A stretch of 59,005 nucleotides of DNA from assembly GCA_012270065.1 (NCBI GenBank), contig JAAXJB010000106.1, positions 1 through 59,005 of the forward strand. Direction: 5' to 3'. Below are positions 26,827 to 35,303 of the stretch, in pieces (position 1 is the first letter of the stretch; every line of letters starts with the position of its first letter). Under the pieces are notes generated by a model. That model was not told where the DNA came from, did no database searches, and saw nothing but the letters and a program-made list of their open reading frames with translations. A program made the position numbers and the translations under genes. The DNA is from Rubripirellula sp. Its GTDB lineage: Bacteria; Planctomycetota; Planctomycetia; Pirellulales; Pirellulaceae.

Positions 26827-28710
26827 TCAACTGAATCGTCCATGCAACATCCAACGGTAAGGGGTTCGCGTTTGCTGTCGTTCCTCACGGGTTGTAAGAT
26901 TCCGGAAAATCCACCACCACTGGCCTTGATCAGTTTCAATGCGATAGTAATCCCGGCGGATTGACTTCCCTCTCCACCAGCCGCTTTCAACTCTTTCCGG
27001 CCCCCAATGCTTCATGACCCGATGGTCTTCTCCATTGAATCGAATGCTGTCTGGCAAACGAGGTGATGAAACTCGAAGTTGAAATCCGGTTTTCCCCCAC
27101 GCAACACGCAGCGGTACAGGTTCAGTGAGCAGTGACAGGGGGCGTCTCAAGGCATCACCAACTGACGTCATGACCATCGAATTATCAATTGACGCACCAA
27201 CACCACAGGCGTTGCGTCTTCTTTCCTCTTGTTTTCGCTTCCTTTGTTTTTTTTTCCTGACGGACGAAATCACATTACCTGTCAATGGCCGAATATCAAA
27301 AGCTCTTTCGGGCAAAGGATCATCCTGAAGTTCCAAATACCCAACCCGGTCCCGCCCAACTCTTCCACTCAGTGCATCGATCAAACGGCTGATTGCCAGA
27401 TCAGTCATGCCTGTAGCTGACATCTGGTGTTCATCAAGACCAAACAGTGAAGACTGGCTGCTACGGAGTTCCCCAGACAAAGTGACCATCAAACTCAGCC
27501 TCTCAACTTTTTCCTGAGCATGAATTGACTCCAACTGCCTGGTCACCAAACCACTGAGATGAACGTCATCCACAGTTGGAGCAAACAATCCCACATCCAA
27601 ACTCTTTGTTTTCCCGTCTGTTAGCCGCAAGCAACACGACAGTCGCAGGGCTCCCCGTTGCCGCAACAACAGCTGAGATGTCAATTTCAATGTCAGGCGT
27701 TTGATCCGGTCCATCAGGATTTCCTGATCATTGGTTGGATACTGCAGAGTAAGATCCACCACATACTCCGGTTCTGCCTGATGGACTTTCAAAGGTTCAT
27801 CAACTTCGGCTTTCACCTGTTCCAAACGCAGCACCAAATCACGACCAAGTCGTGTCGCCAACCCACCACGGGGCAATGCCAACAACTGCCTGACGGATCC
27901 AACACCAAGTCTTGCCAACGTCGACACGGTCTCTGCCGGAAGCCTCAATCCCTGAACAGGCAGATTTCCAATCAGGCGACTTGCTTCCTCTCCACCACAA
28001 ACAATCAGGCCTCCATGAAAAACAGGCAATGAATCACTGGACTGCTCAACTGCACACGTGACTTCACTCTCCTGGCATACGGACTCTTGTCCCAACTGGG
28101 ACCAGGTCTGCACCTTTGCTTCGTGTGCCAGGGCCCAGGCTGCAGCCAGAGAATCGGCAACCGCCATCCTGGCTCGCAAATGCTGCTGAGCCAATAATTC
28201 CTTGACTGCGATCAAAAGACCGGCTTCTCCTCCAAACAGATGACTGACCCCGGCTATATCGCACAAAAGTGATTCACATTGATGCCGAGGATGCCCCGCC
28301 CATGGTTTTTCCCCGAGTTCTTCCAAAGCAACCTTGGGAGTGATCTTGCGCTGCACTGAAACCGCAATTTGCTCAAGTGCGTGATGGTCAAGATCTCGAT
28401 CATGCCGCTGAATCAACGGACGATCCCGCAATGGACCGGAATGCATTGATCTTGAACCCACAGTTGAACGAACCAATTCGGCTGCCTCTGCAAGTTTCAT
28501 GGAAACCCGAACACCACGTTTTGATGCCGTATGACAACAGGCAACAACCAGACGTCCTCGACGAGGGTTTTCCCTCCACAGAACCATGGGAGCCTCGGCA
28601 CATGCCGGGGAATCTGGCGAATCCGATTCATGCCCTGCGGCTTGCCACAAATCGCTTCGCAGTCTTTGGATGGGCCAATTCGGAAGCCAGATGCATAGCA
28701 GCCGTTTCAT
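26827..28710 (-). CDS. imuB: ImuB-type Y-family polymerase homologue (catalytically degenerate)
   Basis: 627 residues from the ATG at 28710, which has AAGGA eight bases upstream; the frame is open to 28827. The start MKRLLCIWLPNWPIQRL is the ImuB signature. It replaces the FxDxD metal site of active DinB polymerases, and where DinB has SxDE this protein has LCDIAGVSHLFGG. It should therefore act as a scaffold joining the clamp, ImuA and a DnaE2-type polymerase in damage-induced mutagenesis. A little-finger-like region and a clamp-binding tail are expected but not precisely placed. Its first 28 codons overlap the end of imuA in another frame, so the two are coupled. No dnaE2 lies next to it here. 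Confidence 0.83.
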   Translation of the reverse strand: MKRLLCIWLPNWPIQRLRSDLWQAAGHESDSPDSPACAEAPMVLWRENPRRGRLVVACCHTASKRGVRVSMKLAEAAELVRSTVGSRSMHSGPLRDRPLIQRHDRDLDHHALEQIAVSVQRKITPKVALEELGEKPWAGHPRHQCESLLCDIAGVSHLFGGEAGLLIAVKELLAQQHLRARMAVADSLAAAWALAHEAKVQTWSQLGQESVCQESEVTCAVEQSSDSLPVFHGGLIVCGGEEASRLIGNLPVQGLRLPAETVSTLARLGVGSVRQLLALPRGGLATRLGRDLVLRLEQVKAEVDEPLKVHQAEPEYVVDLTLQYPTNDQEILMDRIKRLTLKLTSQLLLRQRGALRLSCCLRLTDGKTKSLDVGLFAPTVDDVHLSGLVTRQLESIHAQEKVERLSLMVTLSGELRSSQSSLFGLDEHQMSATGMTDLAISRLIDALSGRVGRDRVGYLELQDDPLPERAFDIRPLTGNVISSVRKKKQRKRKQEERRRNACGVGASIDNSMVMTSVGDALRRPLSLLTEPVPLRVAWGKTGFQLRVSSPRLPDSIRFNGEDHRVMKHWGPERVESGWWRGKSIRRDYYRIETDQGQWWWIFRNLTTREERQQTRTPYRWMLHGRFS

Positions 28711-29761
28711 GCCTGTTGTCCTTGTAGCAGCCTGTTGAGCCTGAAGAAACTTGACCTGCAGGCACCGTGTGCAATCTTCCCTGGTCATCAATCTGCAATG
28801 CCGTCTGTTGCCCGGAAACGCCACCACGACAACGATCCACCGTCACCTGCAATTTACGATGAGACGGAACAGCCAGACTCGGAAGACCACCATCATGCGC
28901 ATCCCTCATTTCTCCATCTCCGTCACGCTCACATGAGTCAGCCAAGTGCCTGACATGAAAACGTACTTCCGCAAAACTGGGTCTTCCCCGACTCGCTTGG
29001 GGGCGAACCAACAAGCCAGCTGTTTGCCCAGCTTCAGCTGCCAACTGAAACCGCCGTGCGTCACGATCATCCAAATGAGCACCTGCATGCGCCCAAACTG
29101 CAGCAACGGATTCACATCGCAAAGCCTGGTCAATCGACCAAACCAGATCAGCGTGACGTTTGGGCCGCACCCAGATGATTCGATCAACCGAAATGCCCAA
29201 CGCGACAACCGCAGGAGGGTAAAACACGGACTCACCACAAACGACCACCAAGGGACCCGACTTCGCTGAAACATTCATCAGATTGGCTGCAGCGATCAAC
29301 GAAAGGGCTGCGGCACCTGAACTTTCCGTTTCACCTACCCACTCAGTGATTGCATCTTGTCGCAATCCTCCTCGAGGCAATAATCCATCGAGCGAATCAC
29401 TGCCAGTTGAATAGACTGCCTGTGATCCCTCTTCAGCCTCTGATAGCACGCAACCTAAATCAACTCGCAACTTGCGAAGAACCGTTTCTCGATGCTGCTC
29501 CTGAGTCCCATCTCCCTCGACTTCAGAATCACTCCCGGAACAATCACCTGTACTTGCAGGCAATGGATCCAACACAACACTCTCAACTCCGGAATCCTGC
29601 CAATCCGTTCTTGAACGGAACTCCTGAACCGCTTCTGGAACGGACGGCGAACCATCATCCTCCTGCTGACGATTCGATTCCTTTGAACCAACCCTGCCGG
29701 TTGTCGCACAGCTCTGAGAGCAATACCCATCCAGAAAATCAAATGTTTGCTGATTCGACAT
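28628..29761 (-). CDS. imuA: ImuA-type RecA-like protein
   Basis: About 377 residues from the ATG at 29761 (MSNQQTFDFL); an ATG at 29815 would add 18 and neither has a strong ribosome binding site. RecA-like core features are SLDGLLPRGGLRQDAITEWVG, matching the RecA/ImuA entry (LD..LGGGLP.G...E..G), then AAALSLIAAANLM and IIWVRPKRHADLVWSIDQAL. The Walker A is degenerate, as in other ImuA proteins. ImuA interacts with RecA filaments and ImuB during translesion synthesis. The first 110 residues are polar and likely disordered. A LexA-like site lies upstream, suggesting SOS control. Confidence 0.75.
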   Translation of the reverse strand: MSNQQTFDFLDGYCSQSCATTGRVGSKESNRQQEDDGSPSVPEAVQEFRSRTDWQDSGVESVVLDPLPASTGDCSGSDSEVEGDGTQEQHRETVLRKLRVDLGCVLSEAEEGSQAVYSTGSDSLDGLLPRGGLRQDAITEWVGETESSGAAALSLIAAANLMNVSAKSGPLVVVCGESVFYPPAVVALGISVDRIIWVRPKRHADLVWSIDQALRCESVAAVWAHAGAHLDDRDARRFQLAAEAGQTAGLLVRPQASRGRPSFAEVRFHVRHLADSCERDGDGEMRDAHDGGLPSLAVPSHRKLQVTVDRCRGGVSGQQTALQIDDQGRLHTVPAGQVSSGSTGCYKDNRHETAAMHLASELAHPKTAKRFVASRRA

Positions 29762-29859
29762 CGTAGAACGACATACACGTGAGAAAGAATTTGATGGAAA
29801 ATGAAAATCGGGCATGCAAGAGTGAACCTGGCTGAGGCTCCACTCAAAATGCTATCAAC

Positions 29860-29879
29860 TAATGTATTTTTGTACAGTA
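29860..29879. promoter_or_regulatory. LexA-box-like palindrome upstream of imuA
   Basis: TAATGTATTTTTGTACAGTA matches the proteobacterial LexA consensus (TACTGT-N8-ACAGTA) at 16 of 20 positions, with one half-site perfect and the other changed from CTGT to ATGT. It lies about 100 bases before imuA and 20 before lapA, so it could control either. The LexA motif of this lineage is not known to me. Confidence 0.42.
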
Positions 29880-29900
29880 CTATTCGGCAGTTGTTCACTG

Positions 29901-30230
29901 ATGATGCATAAAATCCGCTGGTTATTCCTGATCTTGATCGCAGTCTTCACGCTGATTCTGGTGTTTCAAAATCAGGCTCCGACAGAAATTCAGCTGATTT
30001 TCTGGAAGCATTCACTGCCCCTTTCGCTCCTTTTGATTTCAACCACAACCATTGGTTTTCTGCTTGGTGCGTTGCTGACAGCGTCCATGCTTCGCCAACG
30101 GAAGAAAAAAGAGCTGAAATCAAGAAAACAGTCGCCAAAACCAGCGATCGGCAAAGAAAAAGCCACCAATCCGTCCATGAAAGCCACCGCTGAGGAGCAG
30201 CCAGCTGAGGAGCAGCCATTCAGGTCCTGA
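29901..30230 (+). CDS. LapA-domain inner-membrane protein
   Basis: 109 residues from the first of two adjacent ATGs. Two membrane helices, about 5-22 (WLFLILIAVFTLILVFQNQ) and 39-62, are joined by a short loop (APTEIQLIFW). That two-helix layout, with the conserved FQN after helix 1, is the LapA (DUF1049) family, whose E. coli member acts with LapB on lipopolysaccharide assembly. After the second helix comes a strongly basic stretch (RQRKKKELKSRK) and an acidic tail with a 15-base tandem duplication. No ribosome binding site is evident. Confidence 0.72.
   Translation: MMHKIRWLFLILIAVFTLILVFQNQAPTEIQLIFWKHSLPLSLLLISTTTIGFLLGALLTASMLRQRKKKELKSRKQSPKPAIGKEKATNPSMKATAEEQPAEEQPFRS
30189..30218. 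repeat. 15-base tandem duplication in the lapA-like gene
   Basis: Two perfect copies of GCTGAGGAGCAGCCA, read in frame as the repeated AEEQP near the C-terminus of the protein. Confidence 0.92.
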
Positions 30231-30265
30231 TGTTCGCGAACTGCCGGGGAATTGACTCTCGTTGA

Positions 30266-30284
30266 TATCACGCTCTCAGTGATA
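30266..30284 (+). terminator. Weak hairpin after the lapA-like gene
   Basis: TATCAC-gctctca-GTGATA, a six-base stem 36 bases after the stop. The next bases include a second small palindrome (ACTCAGTGAGT) and then TTTCCC. A weak terminator is possible. Confidence 0.3.
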
Positions 30285-30315
30285 ACTCAGTGAGTTTCCC
30301 ATCAGCAGCGAAAAT

Positions 30316-30561
30316 CTAGCGAGCGACTCTACGGGCAGCCATCGCTGCACGCCTCTTGGCAACGATGTCATAACGCAGCAAAACCAGACGCGCTAAATCA
30401 CCCATGTGGTGAACACCACTTTCCTGAGCGGTTTGAGCCGCCACTCTGTCACGTTTCACAACAGGTTTCCGTTCAACGACTGCGGTCTCAGCTTGAAACG
30501 ATTCTGCAACAGGAAGAATCGCGGCATCGGCAGGAGCATCAAAAAGCAGCATTTGTGTCAT
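30316..30561 (-). CDS. Small hypothetical protein
   Basis: 81 residues. The first 45 are acidic/Ala-rich; the C-terminal part (GVHHMGDLARLVLLRYDIVAKRRAAMAARRVAR) is a basic amphipathic helix. I do not recognise a family, but the clean helix and codon pattern favour a real gene. The ATG at 30561 is preceded by GGGAAA about 12 bases upstream. The basic helix might bind nucleic acid. It is convergent with lapA, and a strong hairpin sits in its own leader. Confidence 0.5.
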   Translation of the reverse strand: MTQMLLFDAPADAAILPVAESFQAETAVVERKPVVKRDRVAAQTAQESGVHHMGDLARLVLLRYDIVAKRRAAMAARRVAR

Positions 30562-30586
30562 CGTTCATTTTCCCGCAAAGGGTGTT

Positions 30587-30622
30587 GTTCTGTCTCTCGA
30601 GCATTCATTTGCTCGACAGAAC
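30587..30622 (+). terminator. Bulged hairpin with T-run, terminator-like on the plus strand
   Basis: GTTCTGT and CGAGC pair with GCTCG and ACAGAAC around an 8-base loop; a CTCT bulge interrupts the 5' arm. TTTTT follows at 30625-30629. On the plus strand it would end a transcript reading through from lapA, antisense to the small gene; on the minus strand it is a leader hairpin preceded by A residues. Confidence 0.42.
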
Positions 30623-31482
30623 GATTTTTCGCGATGCCGATGACACGTCAGGTCACGCAGGAAAAGAAAATATTTCCCAAGCCAAAAAACCGCTTCTTCT
30701 CCACCAACACAAAAGGCAGCCGAACACCATAAAAACCGGCAAATCGCTTCATTTTCCGCGTCAGATTCCGCTCATGAATGTTGTCGAATCAGCTCACTGA
30801 GGGCCTCGATCAATCAATCCACTCTTTGAAAATGAACCAGCCAAACAGTCCAAAACAGGTTTCTGCTGCTCCGTATTGCATGAAAGTCAACAATGACGGC
30901 TCGCCGCTCAAATCATGTTCATCGCCTTCAAGCTGCATTCCCTCAAACACGATTTTCTCAACAACTGGCCTACGGTCTCACAGATTCAATGCCACAGGCT
31001 CGGGCACGAACCTGGTTGCAGCCTTTGGTGTCTTCGATACTGGAACCAATGGCAAGAGCCGGACAATTCCTTGACACGACTCGCCCCCGTGAGAGTCGAT
31101 CACACGAATTGCCCCCCCGGGCCATTCCATCCCGCATTTACATCAAACAGCTCACGTTCTTGTCTCCAACTGAAGTGCGAACCGTGTTTCATGATGAGCT
31201 TTGCGTTGTCGCATGTATTTTGATGCGATCAGTCGCTCGTGTGAAAGCAACATTCTGGACATTGGCAACACCGCTCAACCGAGGAACCGTCCCAGCCTGA
31301 CCGGTGTCTTTTGGCACCATGTCCAAGCCGACTATACTATGATGCGGAACATGGAGGCGTTTGACTTTTCTGTTCAACGTGCTGTCAAAGCATGACCTAC
31401 CTGCTTTTCTGCCAACTCGTTACCAATTCATTCTAACAACTTCGACGCTTCACTACTGGAAGGAGGAGGATACCCCTCAATC
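30623..31482. other. Region upstream of hflX without a recognised gene
   Basis: About 860 bases. Frames of 60-135 codons cross it but none resembles a family or has a good start. It ends with a strong AGGAGGAGG at 31461-31469 that serves hflX, and holds a promoter candidate at 31311-31338. Confidence 0.45.
31311..31338 (+). promoter_or_regulatory. Sigma-70-type promoter candidate for hflX
   Basis: TTGGCA, a 16-base spacer, then TATACT: five of six matches at each box. It lies about 145 bases before the hflX start and is the best -35/-10 pair I found in the window. Confidence 0.45.
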
Positions 31483-32877
31483 GTGCGTGAATTACATCAG
31501 GTACAGGATGATTCGCCAGAGCGTAGTATTCTGGCGAGACTGATTTTATCAAACCAACAAGTTGAAGCTGACCCGCTGGAAGAACTACACGGCTTGGCCA
31601 CCACAGCTGGTACCGAGGTGATGGATGAGCTGGTGCAGCGTCGTGAAACGGCCGATCACTCAACCTATCTGGGCAAGGGTAAAGTCGAGGAATTAAGGCT
31701 CATGGTGGAACGTCACGATGCTGACCTTGTTATTTTCGACAACGATTTAACTCCAGCACAAACACGGAATCTGGAGAAAGCTGTCGGCGCAAAGGTTCTG
31801 GATCGCACTGAGCTGATTCTCGATATTTTTGCAGCCGGCGCCCGCACGTACGAGTCACGTCTTGCGGTAGAGCTGGCACAGCTTGAATACTCTTTGCCGC
31901 GTCTCAAACGGATGTGGACCCACCTTTCACGTCAAGCCATGGGTGTCGGCATGAGAGGACCGGGTGAGAAGCAACTGGAGGTCGACCGCCGCCTTGCGCA
32001 AAAACGCATCCATGATCTCAAGCAGGAGCTTGCCAAGGTAGAGCAGCGACGGGAACGTCAAGTCAAAGCACGCAAAGAAGCACCTACTGTTTCACTGGTT
32101 GGCTACACCAATGCTGGCAAGAGTACGTTGATGAATGCTTTGACGCAGGCTGAAGTCCTGGCACAGGACAAGCTTTTTGCAACCTTGGACACCCGCACCC
32201 GGCGTTGGCAGCTACCGGGCTGGGGAACCGTTCTACTCAGCGACACAGTTGGCTTCATTCGTGATTTGCCTCACTCTTTGGTGGCAAGCTTCAAATCAAC
32301 ACTGGAAGAAACACGTCAGGCCGAGTTACTGCTTCACGTTGCAGATGCCAGCAGCCCCACGGTTTTCAATCAAATCAGCGCGGTATACAACGTCCTGACC
32401 GAGCTGGGAATTGAGGAGAAAGACACTCTTCTGGTCCTGAACAAAATTGACGCCATTCGTGACCCCGCCACACTGAATCGAGTTCTTGACCGGTACCCCA
32501 ACGCGATTCCCGTCAGCGCACGCGGTTCGAAGGGGCTCTCGCTGCTCACCGAAGCGGTGGGACAGGCACTTGGTCGGGAATTCCTTGACCTTGAAATTGA
32601 TGTCGATGCGACCGATGGCCGGTTACTTGCATTTCTGGCAGCCAAAGGCGAAATGGTGTCGCAAACCTGTCAGGACACGACAATCACCGTCCGTGCGCGG
32701 ATGCCAGCCGGAGCCATGGGCCCCGTGCACCGCACGGCATTAGCAATCCGACCTGCCGATGGCGAACTCATGTTGCCAGATGAATCAACAGCTTCACCGT
32801 CTGTTTCGCCCACGCAAGCCGATTCGCCGCCTCAAACTGAACCCCCAGTCAACGACAGTTCAACCGAAGTGGCGTGA
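31483..32877 (+). CDS. hflX: GTPase HflX
   Basis: 464 residues. HflX is a ribosome-associated GTPase that splits stalled or inactive 70S ribosomes under heat stress. The N-terminal domain (about 20-195) contains GKGKVEEL and the conserved RGPGEKQLEVDRR. The GTP-binding domain has GYTNAGKS (207-214), DTVGF (254-258) and NKID. The start is GTG at 31483, 13 bases after AGGAGGAGG, which is long, but no other in-frame start fits. The tail of about 30 residues is Pro/Ser/Thr-rich. The SDR gene follows after 34 bases. Confidence 0.92.
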   Translation: MRELHQVQDDSPERSILARLILSNQQVEADPLEELHGLATTAGTEVMDELVQRRETADHSTYLGKGKVEELRLMVERHDADLVIFDNDLTPAQTRNLEKAVGAKVLDRTELILDIFAAGARTYESRLAVELAQLEYSLPRLKRMWTHLSRQAMGVGMRGPGEKQLEVDRRLAQKRIHDLKQELAKVEQRRERQVKARKEAPTVSLVGYTNAGKSTLMNALTQAEVLAQDKLFATLDTRTRRWQLPGWGTVLLSDTVGFIRDLPHSLVASFKSTLEETRQAELLLHVADASSPTVFNQISAVYNVLTELGIEEKDTLLVLNKIDAIRDPATLNRVLDRYPNAIPVSARGSKGLSLLTEAVGQALGREFLDLEIDVDATDGRLLAFLAAKGEMVSQTCQDTTITVRARMPAGAMGPVHRTALAIRPADGELMLPDESTASPSVSPTQADSPPQTEPPVNDSSTEVA

Positions 32878-32911
32878 AGATAACTTCGCCAAGCCGTACA
32901 GGTACAAGCAC

Positions 32912-33724
32912 ATGCAATGGAAAGCCAGGGATTCGGTCGCGGTTGTCACCGGTGCCAGTAGCGGGATCGGTAAATGTCTGACCCAACTGCTCGCCGATAA
33001 TGGCTGCCATGTCATCGCAATCGCACGACGTGCCGAAAAAATCAATCATTGGTCAGCATCAGACGGATCAGCCAACTTCGGAGCGGTGACACCCTTGGCT
33101 GGTGACATCACAGATGAAAATGTACGGAACAGAGTGCGTTCCGTGATTGACGCCAACCATTCCGGAAAACTCGATCTGTTGGTCAACAACGCGGGCGTTG
33201 GCGGAATCGGGAAGTTCGCTGAAGCGACAACCGACCGCTTGCGCAAGATCATGGAAGTCAACTTTTTCGCACCGGCTGAACTGACAAGAAACCTGCTACC
33301 ATGCCTGATGCTTGGAAAATCTCCAGTGATCTGCAACATCGGCAGTGTTCTGGGACACCGCGCCGTTCCTGACAAGAGTGAGTACTGCGCAAGCAAGTTT
33401 GCCATGCATGGCTGGAGTGATGCCCTACGGGCAGAACTTTTTTCGACCGGAATTCAGGTAACGCTTGTGAGCCCGAGCACTACCAGGAGTGAATTTTTTG
33501 ACTCCTTGATCGACACAGCGCCTAACCAGTCTTCACGCAGCTTGGGGCACTGGTCAGCCGAACGCGTTGCCGACAGCGCGTATTCTGCGATTCGCAAACG
33601 CCGCAGCGAGGTGATTTTGAGTCTTGGTGGGAAAGCACTTGTCTACGGGGATCGTGTCGCTCCCCCATTGCTCAATGCCATTCTGGCGCAGCGTTCTCCC
33701 AAAACAACTGACGCGTCTGATTGA
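32912..33724 (+). CDS. Short-chain dehydrogenase/reductase
   Basis: 270 residues from the ATG at 32912 (MQWKARDSVAVVTGASSGIG). The classical SDR elements are all present: the NAD(P) loop GASSGIG, NNAGVGG, and the catalytic Tyr and Lys in YCASK. Basic residues after the second strand (IARRAEK) suggest NADPH. The C-terminal part resembles reductases that act on long or hydrophobic substrates, but the actual substrate is not predictable. It lies 34 bases after hflX and 11 before the pseudouridine synthase, so a four-gene operon from hflX to the MoCo-carrier-like gene is likely. Confidence 0.82.
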   Translation: MQWKARDSVAVVTGASSGIGKCLTQLLADNGCHVIAIARRAEKINHWSASDGSANFGAVTPLAGDITDENVRNRVRSVIDANHSGKLDLLVNNAGVGGIGKFAEATTDRLRKIMEVNFFAPAELTRNLLPCLMLGKSPVICNIGSVLGHRAVPDKSEYCASKFAMHGWSDALRAELFSTGIQVTLVSPSTTRSEFFDSLIDTAPNQSSRSLGHWSAERVADSAYSAIRKRRSEVILSLGGKALVYGDRVAPPLLNAILAQRSPKTTDASD

Positions 33725-33735
33725 GGTAATCGCAG

Positions 33736-34527
33736 ATGCCGAAACTGCAAATCCTGTTCGAAGACAATCACCTGCTTGTGATCAATAAGCAGGCAGGCCT
33801 CCCGACCATGGGCACGGATTCTGGACCAACGGTACATTCTCTGGCAGCACAGTACATCAAGCACAGCTGTGGAAAACCAGGACGAGTTTTCCTCGGTATC
33901 GTGAGCAGGCTCGACGCCATGACAAGTGGTGTGCTGGTATTGGCACGGACCAGCAAGGCTGCATCACGACTGGCAGCACAATTCGCCAGCAAGTCATTAC
34001 CAACAAGCCCTGCTAATCGCCCCAAGAAAAAGAAAGGGGCAGCCAAGGCACCCCGGAAAATCTATCTCGCCATCGCACAAGGTGCGGTGGATACCGAGGC
34101 GGCACAATGGTCAGACCTGATCTACAAAGATGAATCGGCACATCGCATGCGACTCAGCCCGGAACCGCAGCCCGAGGCACAACATGCTGCACTTCGTTAT
34201 CAAAGAATCGCAGAGCCAGGTTCGGATTCCATCCATGCAGTGGAGCTAATCACTGGCAGAAAGCACCAGATACGAACACAATTCGCGGATCGTGGCCATC
34301 CGATACTTGGAGACCGCAAATACGGCTCAAAGCGTTCGTTCGATTCGGGTATCGCATTGCACAGCTGGCGTCTCCAGATAGAACATCCGACAAAACGCGT
34401 ACCGATGTGGTTTGAAGCGCCGCTGCCTTCAAGCTGGTCAAAATTCCAAACTGCCATGCCAACCCCGTCAGCGCTCCGTTCGCAGATCGAATCCTGCTTT
34501 CCACCGCCAAGTCCGGAGCCAGATTGA
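33736..34527 (+). CDS. RluA-family pseudouridine synthase
   Basis: 263 residues. The catalytic Asp60 is in SRLDAMTSGVLVLA; most relatives have HRLD, so Ser replaces His here. The other family blocks, VINKQAGLPTM near the start and LITGRKHQIRTQFADRGHPILGDRKYG near the end, are intact. An insert rich in Pro and Lys (about 92-111, PANRPKKKKGAAKAP) lies in the middle. It isomerises uridine to pseudouridine in rRNA or tRNA; which site cannot be told. The stop overlaps the start of the next gene by one base. Confidence 0.85.
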   Translation: MPKLQILFEDNHLLVINKQAGLPTMGTDSGPTVHSLAAQYIKHSCGKPGRVFLGIVSRLDAMTSGVLVLARTSKAASRLAAQFASKSLPTSPANRPKKKKGAAKAPRKIYLAIAQGAVDTEAAQWSDLIYKDESAHRMRLSPEPQPEAQHAALRYQRIAEPGSDSIHAVELITGRKHQIRTQFADRGHPILGDRKYGSKRSFDSGIALHSWRLQIEHPTKRVPMWFEAPLPSSWSKFQTAMPTPSALRSQIESCFPPPSPEPD

Positions 34528-35012
34528 TGTCCGATCTCTTCGGTGCTGCGTCAACATTTCAGCCCAAACGAATCGTCTCAGGAGGACAAACGGGAGTGGA
34601 TCGCGCCGCTTTGGACACAGCAATGGAGCTGGACATAGAGCATGGCGGATGGTGTCCAGCAGGGAGACTGGCAGAAGACGGCATCATTCCAGTCCGCTAC
34701 AAACTCGCAGAAACCCAATCATCTGAATATCCGGTTCGCACCGAACAGAACATCGTCGACAGTTCAGCCACGCTCATCTTGCACGAGGGAAAAATCAGAG
34801 GAGGAACACGACTCACAAGACGCCTCTGCAAAAAGCTTGAAAAGCCGTTCTTCACCGTAAAAATCAGCCTCAACGAAGTGGTTTCAGTCCGTCGCTGGCT
34901 GGATCTGCAGGCACCTGAAACGCTCAACATCGCTGGCCCGAGAGAAAGTTCATCACCAGGAATCTATTCGCGCAGCCTGGTATTTCTCGCACGCACTTTT
35001 TCGGTTGACTAG
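34527..35012 (+). CDS. YpsA/SLOG-type putative molybdenum carrier protein
   Basis: 161 residues from the ATG at 34527 (TGATG overlap with the gene before). The start IVSGGQTGVDRAALDTAME and the following GWCPAGRLAEDGIIP match the family named 'putative molybdenum carrier' (SLOG superfamily, Rossmann-like). TEQNIVDSSATLIL is the next conserved block. The family name rests on limited evidence; SLOG proteins bind nucleotides or their derivatives, so a nucleotide-sensing role is equally possible. It is the last gene of the hflX operon. Confidence 0.75.
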   Translation: MSDLFGAASTFQPKRIVSGGQTGVDRAALDTAMELDIEHGGWCPAGRLAEDGIIPVRYKLAETQSSEYPVRTEQNIVDSSATLILHEGKIRGGTRLTRRLCKKLEKPFFTVKISLNEVVSVRRWLDLQAPETLNIAGPRESSSPGIYSRSLVFLARTFSVD

Positions 35013-35303
35013 TTCCAACCGGTACAACACACGGTGCCATGATTATTCGGCGCAACCTGAACACTGATTGAAAATCGCCATCACTTTCCTGCGCCGCAAA
35101 GCAAGCCTGACCAGCAATCACGCCGATAGGTTGTTTTGTCACCCCAGTCGCCAAAGTCAGCCACGCCCGATCGGCAAGCGATTCACAGCGACTTCGGACA
35201 TGCCTGCCCTTCACTCGCAACTGGCGAGTGCGTTTTCCCTAGCCGACCTTTGGGAAATTACCTCACGGACGCGTCCTTCGGTACCCAGGAGTTCCACCGA
35301 ACC

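Noticed and set aside
30893-31300. 135-codon frame upstream of hflX
   Set aside because: No family features, and two other frames of similar length overlap it; it also has no ribosome binding site.
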